A DNA stretch of 64,000 bases from Branchiostoma floridae (Eukaryota > Chordata > Leptocardii > Amphioxiformes > Branchiostomatidae), in NCBI RefSeq assembly GCF_000003815.2, contig NC_049981.1, positions 31,895,349 through 31,959,348 on the forward strand, written 5' to 3'. A program made the translations under genes and the position numbers. The notes beneath the pieces were generated by a model. It ran no database searches. It saw only the letters and a program-made list of their open reading frames with translations, and was not told the DNA's origin. Each line of letters starts with the position of its first letter. The first letter of the stretch is position 1. Positions 21,810-33,100 of the stretch are shown piece by piece.

Positions 21810-22082
21810 CTCCTACACAGGGACATCCAACAGCCAAACTGCCTGTCTGGGTGAACCCTGCTCTTTTAACCGTCACTGTTCCTGTGGACGTCCCCCCCCC
21901 CAAACAAGCTGTCAGCCAATCAGAGAATAGGCTTTCCGTTTTCAAAAGCTGTCTCGCATGTATAAGGGTAACCTCATTAATATTTATAAGCAGGGCGGTC
22001 AGGAACTAAGGGTGACGGTTGAAAGAGCAGGGCACATCCAGACAGGCAGTTTGGCTGTTGGATGTCCCCGCGTAGGAGGTCA
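21810..22082. mobile_element. MITE with about 65-base inverted arms
   Basis: The left arm starts cctcctacacagggacatcc and the right arm ends ggatgtccccgcgtaggagg; the arms run on through ccaaactgcctgtctgg and tctttaaccgtcac-like sequence. Total is about 270 bases with no coding capacity. It is absent from the duplicate at about 27265, so it inserted after the duplication. Confidence 0.8.
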
Positions 22083-22315
22083 ATTTGCTTCAACAGAGGG
22101 GAGTCAGCCTACTATAAAATTAACGAAGTAACATGTTGTAACTGAAGTTCTACATTTTGTCTGTCCTGTCCTTACAGCATTTTGTGAGAAACACCCCAAA
22201 ATAAGAAATGCACTTGATGCAGTCAAATAAGAATGGCCAGACGGCCAGACGGAAAACAGCTTGAATGTTCTTCAAGGAAAGGCACTCCAGGCTAATGCGA
22301 AAATATATACAAGCT

Positions 22316-22334
22316 CTCTCTCTCTCTCTCTCTG
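22316..22334. repeat. (TC)n microsatellite
   Basis: A run of about nine CT dinucleotides. Confidence 0.9.
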
Positions 22335-22666
22335 TGTGTGAACTTCCGCGTGACTACAGTAAGTGCTTCATTGCTCTGGTGCCCATTCACTATTCATTTC
22401 GTTGGTTTTCTCTTAAACATATTACGGAAACTGATTTGACCTTTGTTATATTCACGTTTTGCTGGTTAGTTTACTGCGGATTGCCGGAGAGCCGCTGTAC
22501 AGTGGTGATGAGAGTTCCGCCTGTCGCCTACGGACGTCTTGAAAAACATGAACACAAATGGCAGGGATGAGATGTGGAGGGATGTGTTTTGACATGGTTA
22601 ATAAGAAGAGTATCGATGGTAACGTGCTTGGTCAGATCAAGGAGGTCTTGGATACTTGTGGCATGT

Positions 22667-23109
22667 TTAAAAGAGGAAATGGTGTGAGGAAATGGGACGG
22701 TGCGATCCAGTACCTGGGACAGCCTGGCATATGAAGCGGCACGTAGAGCCGCATGAGTAATCGTGCCACGTGTTTTCGTTCATTGTGTGGTAACAAACGC
22801 ATTCTTCGCGGCCACCAACGTTGTTCGGTTGTCCCTGACCCCAGGAGTTGTAGGTCCCAAGTGCAGAACCATCCAACCACTCAAAGCGTCCCTCTTCGCG
22901 CCGATCGTGCAGGCCGATCCAGAAATTCCCCTTGTCGCTCACGGACATGTACAAGGAGATCAGGAAGGCGTCTGTCTCAGCGTCTCGGGGCATGGCGAGG
23001 GTGCCGCCGTCTTCACCACAGGCCACGGCCGCATCACCGAAGGTCTTACGTGTGTTGAAGGCTTTGTAGCAGATTTCACGCCACATTGCGTAACCTTCAG
23101 GACAAGATG
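22667..23109 (-). CDS. C-type lectin domain exon
   Basis: Single exon with the canonical CTLD marks: CPEGY, a CYKAF strand, W-I-G-L (FWIGLHDRREEG), the Ca-site loop QPN (WGQGQPNNVGGREECV), and TWHDYSC in place of the usual W-N-D. Six or more cysteines fit the standard disulfides. EPN usually marks mannose and QPD galactose specificity; QPN is intermediate, so the ligand cannot be assigned. TAG/TGA-type stop at 22667-22669. Confidence 0.88.
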
Positions 23110-26100
23110 CTGGAAAACAGCGAGTCAGCAACACGCGTAGGAAAAGATAGTGGTGATGATATTAGAAATGTTCCAGACTTTCATTGCTGACAAGCCATTA
23201 CTGCATCAGAAGGCCATATCTCCCATTAGTTTTATTCAATATCAGCATAAGTAGTAAATAATATAAGTTAGTGAAACACTACGTAAAACGTAACATCGTA
23301 CACATATACATGTAATTACATTATTGATGAAGTAAATAAGATGATAATGAATACCACACGTGTACTTAACAACTGTACGTGCTCCATTTATGCTAGGCAA
23401 ATCCTGCAGGCATAGGAATTATTGATACGGTAAATAGTATCATTCAATGAAATAATGATAGTCACAAATTGTTCTGCTATTGTACTTCTGACATTGCCAT
23501 CACAAATTGTATATTTGACAACTAAAATACCAACCTACCTGGCCACTTACTCATCTCGTGAAGACGCTGCTCCAAGGCGGTGGTTCGGTTTCGCTCCTTG
23601 TCTAGATCGAGTTTCAAGGCGTCAACAGTAATGGACATGTCATCTTGGTCGCGCTTCAAGGCGTCAACAGTGGTGGACAGTTGGCGTATGTCGTCTTGGT
23701 CCCGCGTCAAGGCGTCAACAGTGGTGGACAGTTGGCGCATGTCGTATTGGTCGCGCTTCAAGGCGTCAACAGTGGTGCACAGTTGACGCATGTCGTCTTG
23801 GTCGCATTTCAAGTCGTCAACAGTTGTGGACATGTCTTGGTCGCGCTTCAAGGCGTCAACGGTGGTGCACAGTTGGCGCATGTCGTCTTGGTCGCGCTTC
23901 AAGGCGTCAACAGTGGTTGCCAAATCAGATATCTTCTACAAACGTGAAGATTGCAAGATAGAAAAGCAGAAACTTATGGATTGATAGACTTAATAAACAG
24001 AACAGAAGCAGTATCGGAAAAATTGCTTTACAAGAGGCTTTTGTGATACAAGAGCGTTACCTCATTGTTGAAGAACGCCAGGAGGGCGAGTCCCATAGCA
24101 ACCAGGCTTAGCAGCACGGCAATGCCCGTGGCGATGTAGGTAAGCTTGGAGCGGATGAAGCTACAGAGAGCACGGCGGCCACTTGCTCCACCCGGATACG
24201 TGCGGTCTGTTAGAAAACAAAAGAATTAAAGCAAAAAATTATTTTCAATACTTTGAACTCTAATTTCCAACGCGAGAATTGAACACGAGAGTTCTGATTG
24301 TCCAACTCCGGTCTTTGTCAAGGAATTACAAAGACTGAAAAAGACTGGAGATGGACAGTCAAAAATTTGTGTAACTTCAATTTTCGTGCTGGAAATTACG
24401 TACATAGCTTTACTGTTATCTAGAATAGACAAATCGGCGCTAACACTCAATAAGTTACATAATAGTAGAAGACCAATGATGACTTAATTAGTGACAGGGC
24501 TGTCAAGTAGATTGATACGACCAACAGCACGGTCGGTACAGGTTCATTCGCTAAGCTATTAATCTATTTCATACTACTATAGTACTGTACTATGATTACT
24601 ACCAACACAAATGAGCTACCATGATAAGCAATCTATTTATTTTATCTATTTCTGTTTTATTTAACATACAAATAGCTAACCAATCTTGCCTATATTATAA
24701 TTGCCTCTTTAAAACAACTAAACAACATTAATACGGGTCACTTCTGACGCCTTGGCACTAAACATTGTTCTTGAAACAAAGCAGTCTGCCAAAAGAAGTA
24801 TTGATTATTGCATTATGTGCACTTTAACCTTTTTGGCCTGTTTGTTGCAGTTTGATCGATCGATCGATTGTTTAATAAATCAGATTTGTCTATATTGCAT
24901 TCGAGTTAATATCATAGCGAGAGTTTACGACGGAGACACAGTCGTCGTGGGTTGTCGTACGATTCTGATGTCGCAGAATGTTCAAGCAGTCTAGGACAGT
25001 AGCAACCGCCGACAACGATCTAAGGCATTCTTTTCTGTAACATAACGGCATCATTTTGTACGACAGCTGCACGACTATCTCAGGAATGCAATCGTATGAC
25101 AGTCACACGACAACACACGACAACCGTACGACAATTGTACGACGGATGTGACCAAACCCAGCAGGAAGAGAAAAGGACATCAGCAGAAACGAAAAGGCAG
25201 GATTACAAAGTTTTACCTGCTCTGGAGACGTACAAAGCGTTGGGTATGCTCGCAGTGGCGTCCGCAATGGACCGCCAATCAGTCTGCGGCTGCTGCATGG
25301 GAGCACTTTTGGTGTCTGGAGGAAAATTACAAAAGTTATACTACAGATCATACACTAAGAATTATAAAATCGAGGAGACAAGAATAGTACGCTGTAGGCG
25401 GGCTTGAAAGATAGTTTACCTTCTTCGGAGGCGTACATAGGGTTGGGTACACGCGCAGCGGCAGCGGCACGTGCCTGCCAACCAGTCTGCTGCTCCTGCA
25501 CAGGTGTGGTGCCTGGAGAAAAATTTTAAATTAAAATGGCGCCGACGGTATGTACTCAGGAGAACAGTCGGCTAAATATTTCATAAAATCAAAATACAAC
25601 ATCATTTTTACAAAAAGATCTTCAATACATATGAATGTATCATTTCATAAACAACAGTCAACACAAACGCGTCTGTGGCTCTGTGGCAAATTGCAATTGC
25701 ACATTGCACCATCCAAAATCGTTCTTCAGACTCGAGTTATTTTGTCGTGAGGTAATCCTATGATGGCTGGTGATGACGTCACAGTAAACGTAATGACTGG
25801 TTAGGAAACCTACATCAGGGTTCATATTTCTGGGAAGAAAACATTGCTTGATCATCGTGGCAACCTTAAATTATGCGATATCCCCATGTTGCATACATTG
25901 CATGGCTTTTAATTGTACGTTTCACCTTGAGCAGCGATGCTGGGTTTCAAACTGATTATGTTTTCAGCCAAATGCACCTGCTCTTCTCGATAATTGACCC
26001 GGGTTCTTTAACGTGCAAAAGTTTGACGACCTAAGACTGGCTTAACGCCCGAGGTACGATGTTTCTTCACCATCGGGAATGGTGAATCAGCCCTCATCAC

Positions 26101-26549
26101 GCCACTCCGCAAGCGGGGTTGGCACTTGGTCCATATGGCGAGGTAGTTCCCTACAACTTGCGCGAGGCTTGACGACAGAGGACGAAAGTTTAGCGCTGGT
26201 GCTTCCCATGTACGGGGTTTTACTTTACCATCCGAAATGTTGGATGCAACCCCCATTACGCCATTCCGCATGCGCTAGCGGGGTTCGCACTTGACCCATA
26301 TGGCTAGGTAGTGGGGGTACCTACACTTGCGCCCCTCGGAGATAGAGAAAATACTATCATGGAAGTGCATTTTCCAGGCTTCACCAAATGCTATTTGGAA
26401 GAATGAAAATATAAAATAGCGCGGCACTGGGGAATTATAAACCTTAGAGTTGTCAATTTTTTAACAAATCCTCTTGGCCACTGACATATGTAGAGAGAAG
26501 ATATCTTACCTTTGTCACCAGCCTGGGATCGCTGGTGCCCTCCCGGCAT
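22667..26549 (-). CDS. Type II membrane C-type lectin with repeat coiled coil
   Basis: Six exons: 26510-26549, 25420-25512, 25217-25315, 24061-24206, 23539-23935, 22667-23109. They total 1218 bases, predicting 405 residues, with all phases agreeing and GT/AG at each junction. Order: short cytoplasmic start (MPGGHQRSQAGDKG), two related tyrosine-motif exons (PNPMYASEE and PNALYVSRA), a transmembrane segment at about 97-120 (YIATGIAVLLSLVAMGLALL), an extracellular stalk of repeated T-T-V-D-A-L-K-R-D-Q-D units (127-258), and a C-terminal C-type lectin domain (259-405). There is no signal peptide; the N-terminal side is basic before the membrane, hence type II. It probably binds sugars at the cell surface; the tyrosines may couple it to signalling or endocytosis (inference). 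The gene lies between copies A and B of the ROCO-type cluster, flanked by a direct duplication. Confidence 0.85.
23539..23935 (-). CDS. Lectin stalk exon built of 51-bp repeats
   Basis: About seven units of 17 residues (consensus TTVDALKRDQDDMRQLC), with two 13-residue variants, in one exon. DNA repeats have a 51- or 39-base period, so length changes stay in frame. Spacing of hydrophobic residues suggests a coiled-coil or helical stalk that could trimerise the lectin heads. Confidence 0.8.
24061..24206 (-). CDS. Lectin transmembrane exon
   Basis: Codes DRTYPGG, a basic juxtamembrane stretch (GRRALCSFIRSK) and about 22 hydrophobic residues ending FFNNE. The acceptor is TTTTCTAACAG and the donor GTAACG. 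Confidence 0.8.
24880..25150. repeat. CGAC-rich inverted repeat in a lectin intron
   Basis: Motifs such as gtcgtacgattctgatgtcg and, inverted, cacgacaaccgtacgacaat occur at both ends. It is probably a degenerate foldback element. Confidence 0.4.
25217..25512 (-). CDS. Two paralogous cytoplasmic exons of the lectin
   Basis: Exons 25420-25512 (31 codons) and 25217-25315 (33 codons) share the plan T..P.Q.Q..W...A.A..PN..Y.S..G and the same phase (1-1), so one arose by duplication of the other. The first holds NPMY, an NPxY-type motif; the second has NALY. Confidence 0.72.
26060..26345. repeat. Imperfect tandem duplication in lectin intron 1
   Basis: Two units of about 175 bases share cgccactccgcaagcggggtt / cgccattccgcatgcgctagcgggg and ccatatggcgaggtag / ccatatggctaggtag. 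Confidence 0.6.
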
Positions 26550-26904
26550 GGTGCGACTTGTCAGGTTTCTGCACAGCTAAAACACACGTCCTACGCCAGA
26601 CCGGCGGCCGAAACACAATGCGAAATAGAACCTTCCACTGAAGAAATTAGAAACCAAAAGAAACCAAAGATGAACGAAATCATGGGTAACAAACGACGCA
26701 CGTTTCCAGACAAATCAGATTAAACACGTAATCGTTTTCTTTGTTTGTTACATATAGAAAGACAGGTATCGAAAACAATTTCTAAATACCTAGAGGCAGA
26801 CCATTTTTCTGGGAAAAGAAGCTAACCTTGGGGGCTGGGAGGTCGAGGTGGAAACATGGAGAATATGTTACAAGGTAACAGAGAACGTCAGAAGGCATGC
26901 AGAT

Positions 26905-27780
26905 CTACTAACATAAGTCATATTCAGCTCAACCGCTAACACATTATAAAGCGCAGCACCTTCATGCCTCATGTGGTTTAAATGGTCAGTGCCGAAATTT
27001 GGATAACACATATATGGAGCGGAATGATCCTCATGCTAACCGACATCTTTCTCACCACAGCCACTCCTCAGTAAGACAGCCGCAGCCGCAGAATTCCCGT
27101 TTACAACTTTTATTCAGTCTGTCACACAGACCGGTTTCACCAATGTAGCTTCTTCAGTGGTCCAGGCTCAAATGAGCACAGTCTACCAATATTAGAGAAC
27201 GGCAAAAAATCTCTTTAACTTGGTCCAGGCTTGTTACAAAGGAAATTCCATCAATAAATACCAGCATTGTGCTTTGTTTCGTCCGTTTACTACAACAAAT
27301 CTGTCTATTGTGAAAACAATGAGGTTTAAGTAACGTATTATTATCATTATTAGTGAAGTTGTGTTTACATTTTGTTTGCCCAGTCTGTTCAGCATTTTGT
27401 AAGAAACAGGCAACAGACTTGATGCGGTCAAACCGGAGGAGTTACCCTTTCTAGAGTGTTCGCATGAAGGAATTCCTGGCTAATTCGATAAGATCTGTAA
27501 ATTCTCTCACTTTAATAGACGAAGTAACTACCATTGTACAGTTAACTGATCCATTGCTTTGATGCCCATTCACTATGTCTTCTGTTAGTTTTCTACTCGA
27601 CTTTTAAACAGGTTCAGAGTCCGGACAACGTGCTGATTTCCTCTGTTGCTATAAATTCAGGTTTCACGTTTTGCTGGTCAGTTTAACTGCGGATGGTCGG
27701 AGAGCCGCTGTACAGTGGTTCCGCCTGTCACCTACGGATGTGCTGGAAAACATGAACAGAAATGGCAGGGATGAGATGTG
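26905..27780. repeat. Direct duplicate of 21430-22600 (right flank of the lectin gene)
   Basis: See the left flank entry; this copy lacks the MITE and the (TC)n run. No exon is seen. Confidence 0.7.
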
Positions 27781-27789
27781 GAATGATAT

Positions 27790-30073
27790 GTTTTGACATG
27801 GCATATAAAAACTACAATTTGTCAATTGCTTCAGAAAACAAGAAAATTGTGTTGATTTCAATGGCTTCTTATATAAAGTCACCTGGTGCAAAACGGCGTC
27901 CTCGTAACCATAAGATGGGACATTTGTGTATCTCTATGAATAATACTATGATTCTGCTGACATAGATTCCGTCTGGTGTCTAAAAAGTTTGTAAATTTTT
28001 GCCGACTGGGTGTGAAACGAGCAGAAAATCGCACTGACAACAACAGGCTCCACCACGTCTGTGCTTATTACCAGGAACGTCGGTATGATACCTTCAGCTA
28101 AGTTCCGAAATTCCCGGATGTACATTGTAATTGTTGGGTGTTGTTGTTTATTTGCGGTGTGTTTCTAGGATTTGTTTAGATCGTGCTCGGCAAGTAACTT
28201 TGTTATAGAGGGTTTGGAGGAGAGATGCAGTCAGGTGAGTACTGATATATCTTCTCGTAACACAGATTAAGAGTTATGGCGTCCAACGTTTGATACGGGT
28301 GGGCCTATCAGATATCGCAGAATGTGCATTCAAGTTATGATTTATAAACAATGTACCTCCACAACATGACTGTATCTTTTTTTTTCAGATTTCTTACGCG
28401 AAGTGAACCAACTCATCAGCAATATTCACCATTAATACCTGGTGTTTTGTGTGATCAATTTTATCACTGAAAACAAACATGGCTGTCCACGATTCTCTCA
28501 ATGTATCCGGTAGCCATGGCATTTACGGCAAATGCTCTTTTTTGTGCCTCTATGAACAATACTGTGATGCAGCTGACATGACAGAAACCCCACTGGTATC
28601 TAAAGATGAGTGTAATGGTTACTGACTGGGTTTGGGGAATCCATAGATTCCCGTTTTTAGCGGCAGGTTGTTTAGCCTGTCTGACGTAATCATTATGTTT
28701 TTGTTACAAATCATCATGGAATCATATTTGTGTGTTGGTTGCAATCATAGTGCAATGCTAAACTTTCTTACAACACAAAGAAATAACGCAAAATTTCAAC
28801 GACCAGTTGTCGTTGAAAAAAATTCATCTGTGTTCATTTTTTGTTATATCAGTGGTCTTCAATCCTGAGATCAGCAAATAACATCGAGGAATGCCTATCG
28901 TCAATAAACTGAAAAGTTTCAACAATTGCTCGGCATAAGTTAAGGAGGGCGTGTGCAGAGTTCTGGGACGGAAGAGTGCAGTGATGACACGAGCAGAACA
29001 GGAAGGTCAGTTTATAGGATATCTTTTATGCAAAGAAATTGATTCTTTGCCAACTTTCAAACTTTTCCATTGAATTGCTACAATTACGTCCTGTTTTCAG
29101 TTAGAATTACGGCCTGTTCTCTCAGTAGTATTTCCGACCAAAGGTACAATCTGCATGAAACACATTCGCGGGTATTTTTGTCCCCCTCTTTACGTTTCCA
29201 TCCTAAAATATCACACCATGAAATATTCATCAGCCGTAACATATCGAGGCAGTGACTACAGAAAACGAAACATCGACCAGTCGCAGATTGACGTTTAATC
29301 TGATATATTGACATAAACATTTGGTCAAGCGTTTAGAGAGTTTAGGCTTTACTCAGATCCACAATTCACATGGCAATTCTTTGGGCTATATCAAACATCT
29401 TTGCAAGTCATTGGTTGCCATTTTATACCGAAGTAAAGGAGCATGTGATGTATCTGTAGGCTGTGATCGAAACGTGTGGGATTGTTGTTGGTGTTATGAC
29501 CCTACGTGTTAATGAAGTACACTTACAAAATTTATACATGACTTCCAAAAATGGTTTCCATATCATTTATGCATACGCTGGCAAGTTTTTAAAACATTTT
29601 GGGATCAGCAAATGAAAGGTAAAACATTTGTTCCTTGTGAAAGACATACTTACTTACAACATGCAAATATCATTGTGAAAACATACACACACAATCATCA
29701 TACAGATTAGATGCCCACAACAACATGTTAATCCCTCATGTCCATCTAAACTGCATTGCTGCTCACGACTTTTATGACTGCATTGTCCATTGTTTTCGAA
29801 AACCGGGGTTCATTCGACAGTATCAGTAACAGCGTCAGTAACAGCGTCATTACTGCTGCTGATTCTCGTAATAAAATCTCAGAATTGTTCTGAAAGTCTA
29901 CGCGCAGAGCGCCAGCATAGTGTCAGAGATGGGAGCCTACTACATTACATGGTGTTAGTATGTACAATTACATGACATTAGTATTTACAATTTCATGACA
30001 TCAGTATCTACAATTACATGACGTTGGTATCTACAATTACATGACGTCAGTGGTCTCTGGTGACGCCAGATCT
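27790..30073. other. Intergenic 3' flank of copy B
   Basis: Aligns to 2470-4691, with no recognisable exon. Directly after the copy B stop codon (29940-30073) there are about four 26-base units like attacatgacgtcagtatctaca, probably 3' untranslated region. Confidence 0.5.
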
Positions 30074-30129
30074 TCAGTCCGAGTCATCAGCCTCAGCACC
30101 TCCGCCCTCCGCTTGGACACTGCCGCCGC
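30074..30129 (-). CDS. Copy B terminal exon (acidic tail)
   Basis: Codes GGGSVQAEGGGAEADDSD, with TGA at 30074-30076, after a CCGCACAG acceptor. Same length and phase as in copy A. Confidence 0.7.
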
Positions 30130-33100
30130 CTGTGCGGGGTGTTTAGGTTATGAGCAAAATCAGTAGGGAAGACAAAGGATCGATTTAAAGGCGTTGGTGT
30201 AGATTAAACTACCATGGAGAATCCATAGAAATCTAGAAATTTCAACTGATACGACTAGTTTGCTGCTGGTGAGAAGCTTTTATACGGCATCCGCCATATT
30301 TCTTTGACACTTCAGGGCTGAAATAATATGACAGATGCCGTATGAAAGCTTCACACCAACAGCAAACGTAGTCGGGAGTATCAGTTTCCTATATACCATA
30401 TATATATCCCAAGTGGATCGTTGGATATTGTCAATATGCAATATGCAAAACCATCACTACCATCCGCTAAATTGAAAGACAAAACCATATTCTACTGTCG
30501 AATAAAGCATTAAATTGTAAAGATATTCTACTATCAATATCATTTGAAACATTTGAATGGCAACCATACATCCACATTATCGGTCTTTGATGAAGTAATT
30601 TCTTACCAGTGATGCCACAGGCCTGTAGGAACGTTTGTTGAGACTCTTCCCAGTATTTGGAGGCCAGCAGTTTCTCCCTGAAGGCGCGGGCTTCCGCGAA
30701 CTCTGACTTGGCGTTCTTGAGGACGTCCTCGATTCTGTCTGCCCACTTCTCTGCATCAGCGTCGGTCGCGGTGTCTCCCTTCATCTTGACGATACAGTGG
30801 CGGAACGTGGGCTGCCCCAGCCTGTCTGATAGCTCCTCTACCAGCTCGGCAAGGCCCGAGTGCTCTGAGATGAGGACGGGAACTCCTGCCGCGATGGCCT
30901 CCAGGCCGACCAGCCCGAACGGTTCGGCCCGGGACGGCATCAGGACCAGGTGACAGGCCTCCATGTCTTGGCGGATCTCCTCTTGAGTGCCGTACGGAAG
31001 CAGGGTGGGTTTGACCCGGCCGGATCTCAGCTTCTCCTCCAGGATTCTCTTGCTATCCTTGAAGTCGTTCTCATCGATGCCGCGGACTCTCAGCCTCAGT
31101 GTGTACTGATTGTCAAGCCGCTGTGCCGCCTTGTCTATGGATCCTGCGGCCCTGTCATGACCTTTCAGCATCTCCACATTCCGCACCCTGCCGATGGACA
31201 GAACCACTCTCTCCGGTTTTCGGACTGTTTCTTCTTCAAAAGTCACATTTGCTTCACGGAACACCTTAGAAGGCTCCGGTAGGAAGGTGTGGTGAGTCAC
31301 GTGATTCCGACGGAGGAACCTGTCGTAATGGCGGTGAATGCGCGGTCCTACCGAGAAGACGACATCAGCCTTGCCAATGTCGTCCTGGATGCTGGCTTCC
31401 TTCCTCCCCACACCCAGGGCCTTCTCGTCACTCTTGTAGTACTCTGTCTCCTCTGGCGCCACGTGACCGAACATGGCGAGTTTGGCGTGTGGAAATCGCT
31501 CTTCCTTGATCTTCCTCGCTGCTCTACTAGTGACGTCAACATGGCCCACAATGCAGAAGATATTTGGTGGAATGTGTGGAAAGTGATGTTTGTGGTACAC
31601 AGTCAGCCACTCTAAAGACGGCTTCGCGCTGCTGTCGGGATCGAGACGAGGTTTGAGGAGTCTCACTCCGTCACGTTCTGCATCCCTCTCGTCTTGCTGA
31701 CTTGCCTCCAACACGGTAGCGTAGACCTTGGCTCCAGCGGCGGTGAGCACTCGCGCGGCATTGAGGTTGATGGTGGAGATTCCGCCCTTTGATGTGCAGA
31801 ATTCATCTCCAACCAACAGGACTGATCCTTTTCCTTGAAGATAATTTCGTTTGCAAAGGGAAAGAAGAAGCATACATGAAGTGGCATTGAAAAACTGACC
31901 CATATTAACTATATCTAAGATTGAACTGAAGATACTTATGAAATAGTATAAAAATATTTCCCTGCTTTGTTGGTCTGGCTGAAACTTTACATAAAACAGC
32001 CAAGGTTGTCAACTTTAGTATCCATACCTGTAATGTAGTTGCTGAGTCTCTTCGTTCTATTTGTGTAAAGGACTAACCCTGGGAAAATAGAATGATTACA
32101 CAATCAATACGTTACAACGTAAAAAAATAATACCGGTAATGTTTGAAGATTCCAGTTGTCGCCTCACAGACTCCACCAACTCCGTGGGTGTGGAAAGGCC
32201 GCTGTCAACATCTTCGGCAGTGTTGCCTCGCTTGTAGTGGCCTGGGAGGATTATAAGAGCCGTAAAGAGGGACGAATGATTATATTTTGTGGCCATTGTT
32301 TAGAATTGATTTTAAAGTTTTGTAATTATATGTCTAGGACATTTGATACTTCAAAAATATTTGTAACACTGTTTCAACTTTATAAATATTTCCCTGGTCC
32401 TGTAAAACTTTGGAAATATTCATCGTGTGGAATTGGATACTTCTAATGGTTTCTAAATAATGATAACAGCATTCTACCATTATTTACCATTTTCTACCAT
32501 TTTCTACCATTTTTTGTAAATGGTTCAGTGGGCTGGAAAGATAGAAATTCACACATTCTTGCAAAGTATGGTTGGGTGCCATGCAACAATGGCCCACCAC
32601 AAAGGATTCACCAGTGCCCAGCAGTGAAATCTAAAAATATACAAATACAACATTAGGGCTTACTTTTATGGGGGCAATAAACTAATTTAACCATTTGGCC
32701 AGGTTTACCATTTTTTGTAAATATTTGTAAATGTGAAATAATCACACAGAGGTTTTACAATTATTCTAAATAAAGATATTTTTGTACAGTTACTTTCTAA
32801 ATGTTTCTAAAATATTCAAAGGAATTCAAATATATGAGTACTTTCTCAGTCATTTTTTAAAAAAATAATTTAATTATTGTGGCTCAGATATTCTTTTATT
32901 CAAAATAATTCAGACTAATTATAAATATCGCCTAAAAACCCTCATGGTGTCTTGGAATGGACTCTACGTTAGTTCACCAATATTTTTTTTCTATTTACTT
33001 TTGGACAGACGAGGACAATGTGGCGCTGCACTCAAGTTTTTTGTAACTTATATTAACAGTGCCACATACACGGTACAGACAGAAGGTAAAGGTAGTCTGT

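Larger units (their letters stand above)
21430..22600. repeat. Direct duplicate of 26905-27780 (left flank of the lectin gene)
   Basis: Long stretches match 26905-27780, for example the segment with tcttcagtggtccaggctca (21689 and 27148) and the stretch around 22440-22560 versus 27670-27780. The duplicates flank the C-type lectin gene in the same orientation. An inverted-repeat element (21810-22082) and a (TC)n run occur only in this copy. Confidence 0.75.
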
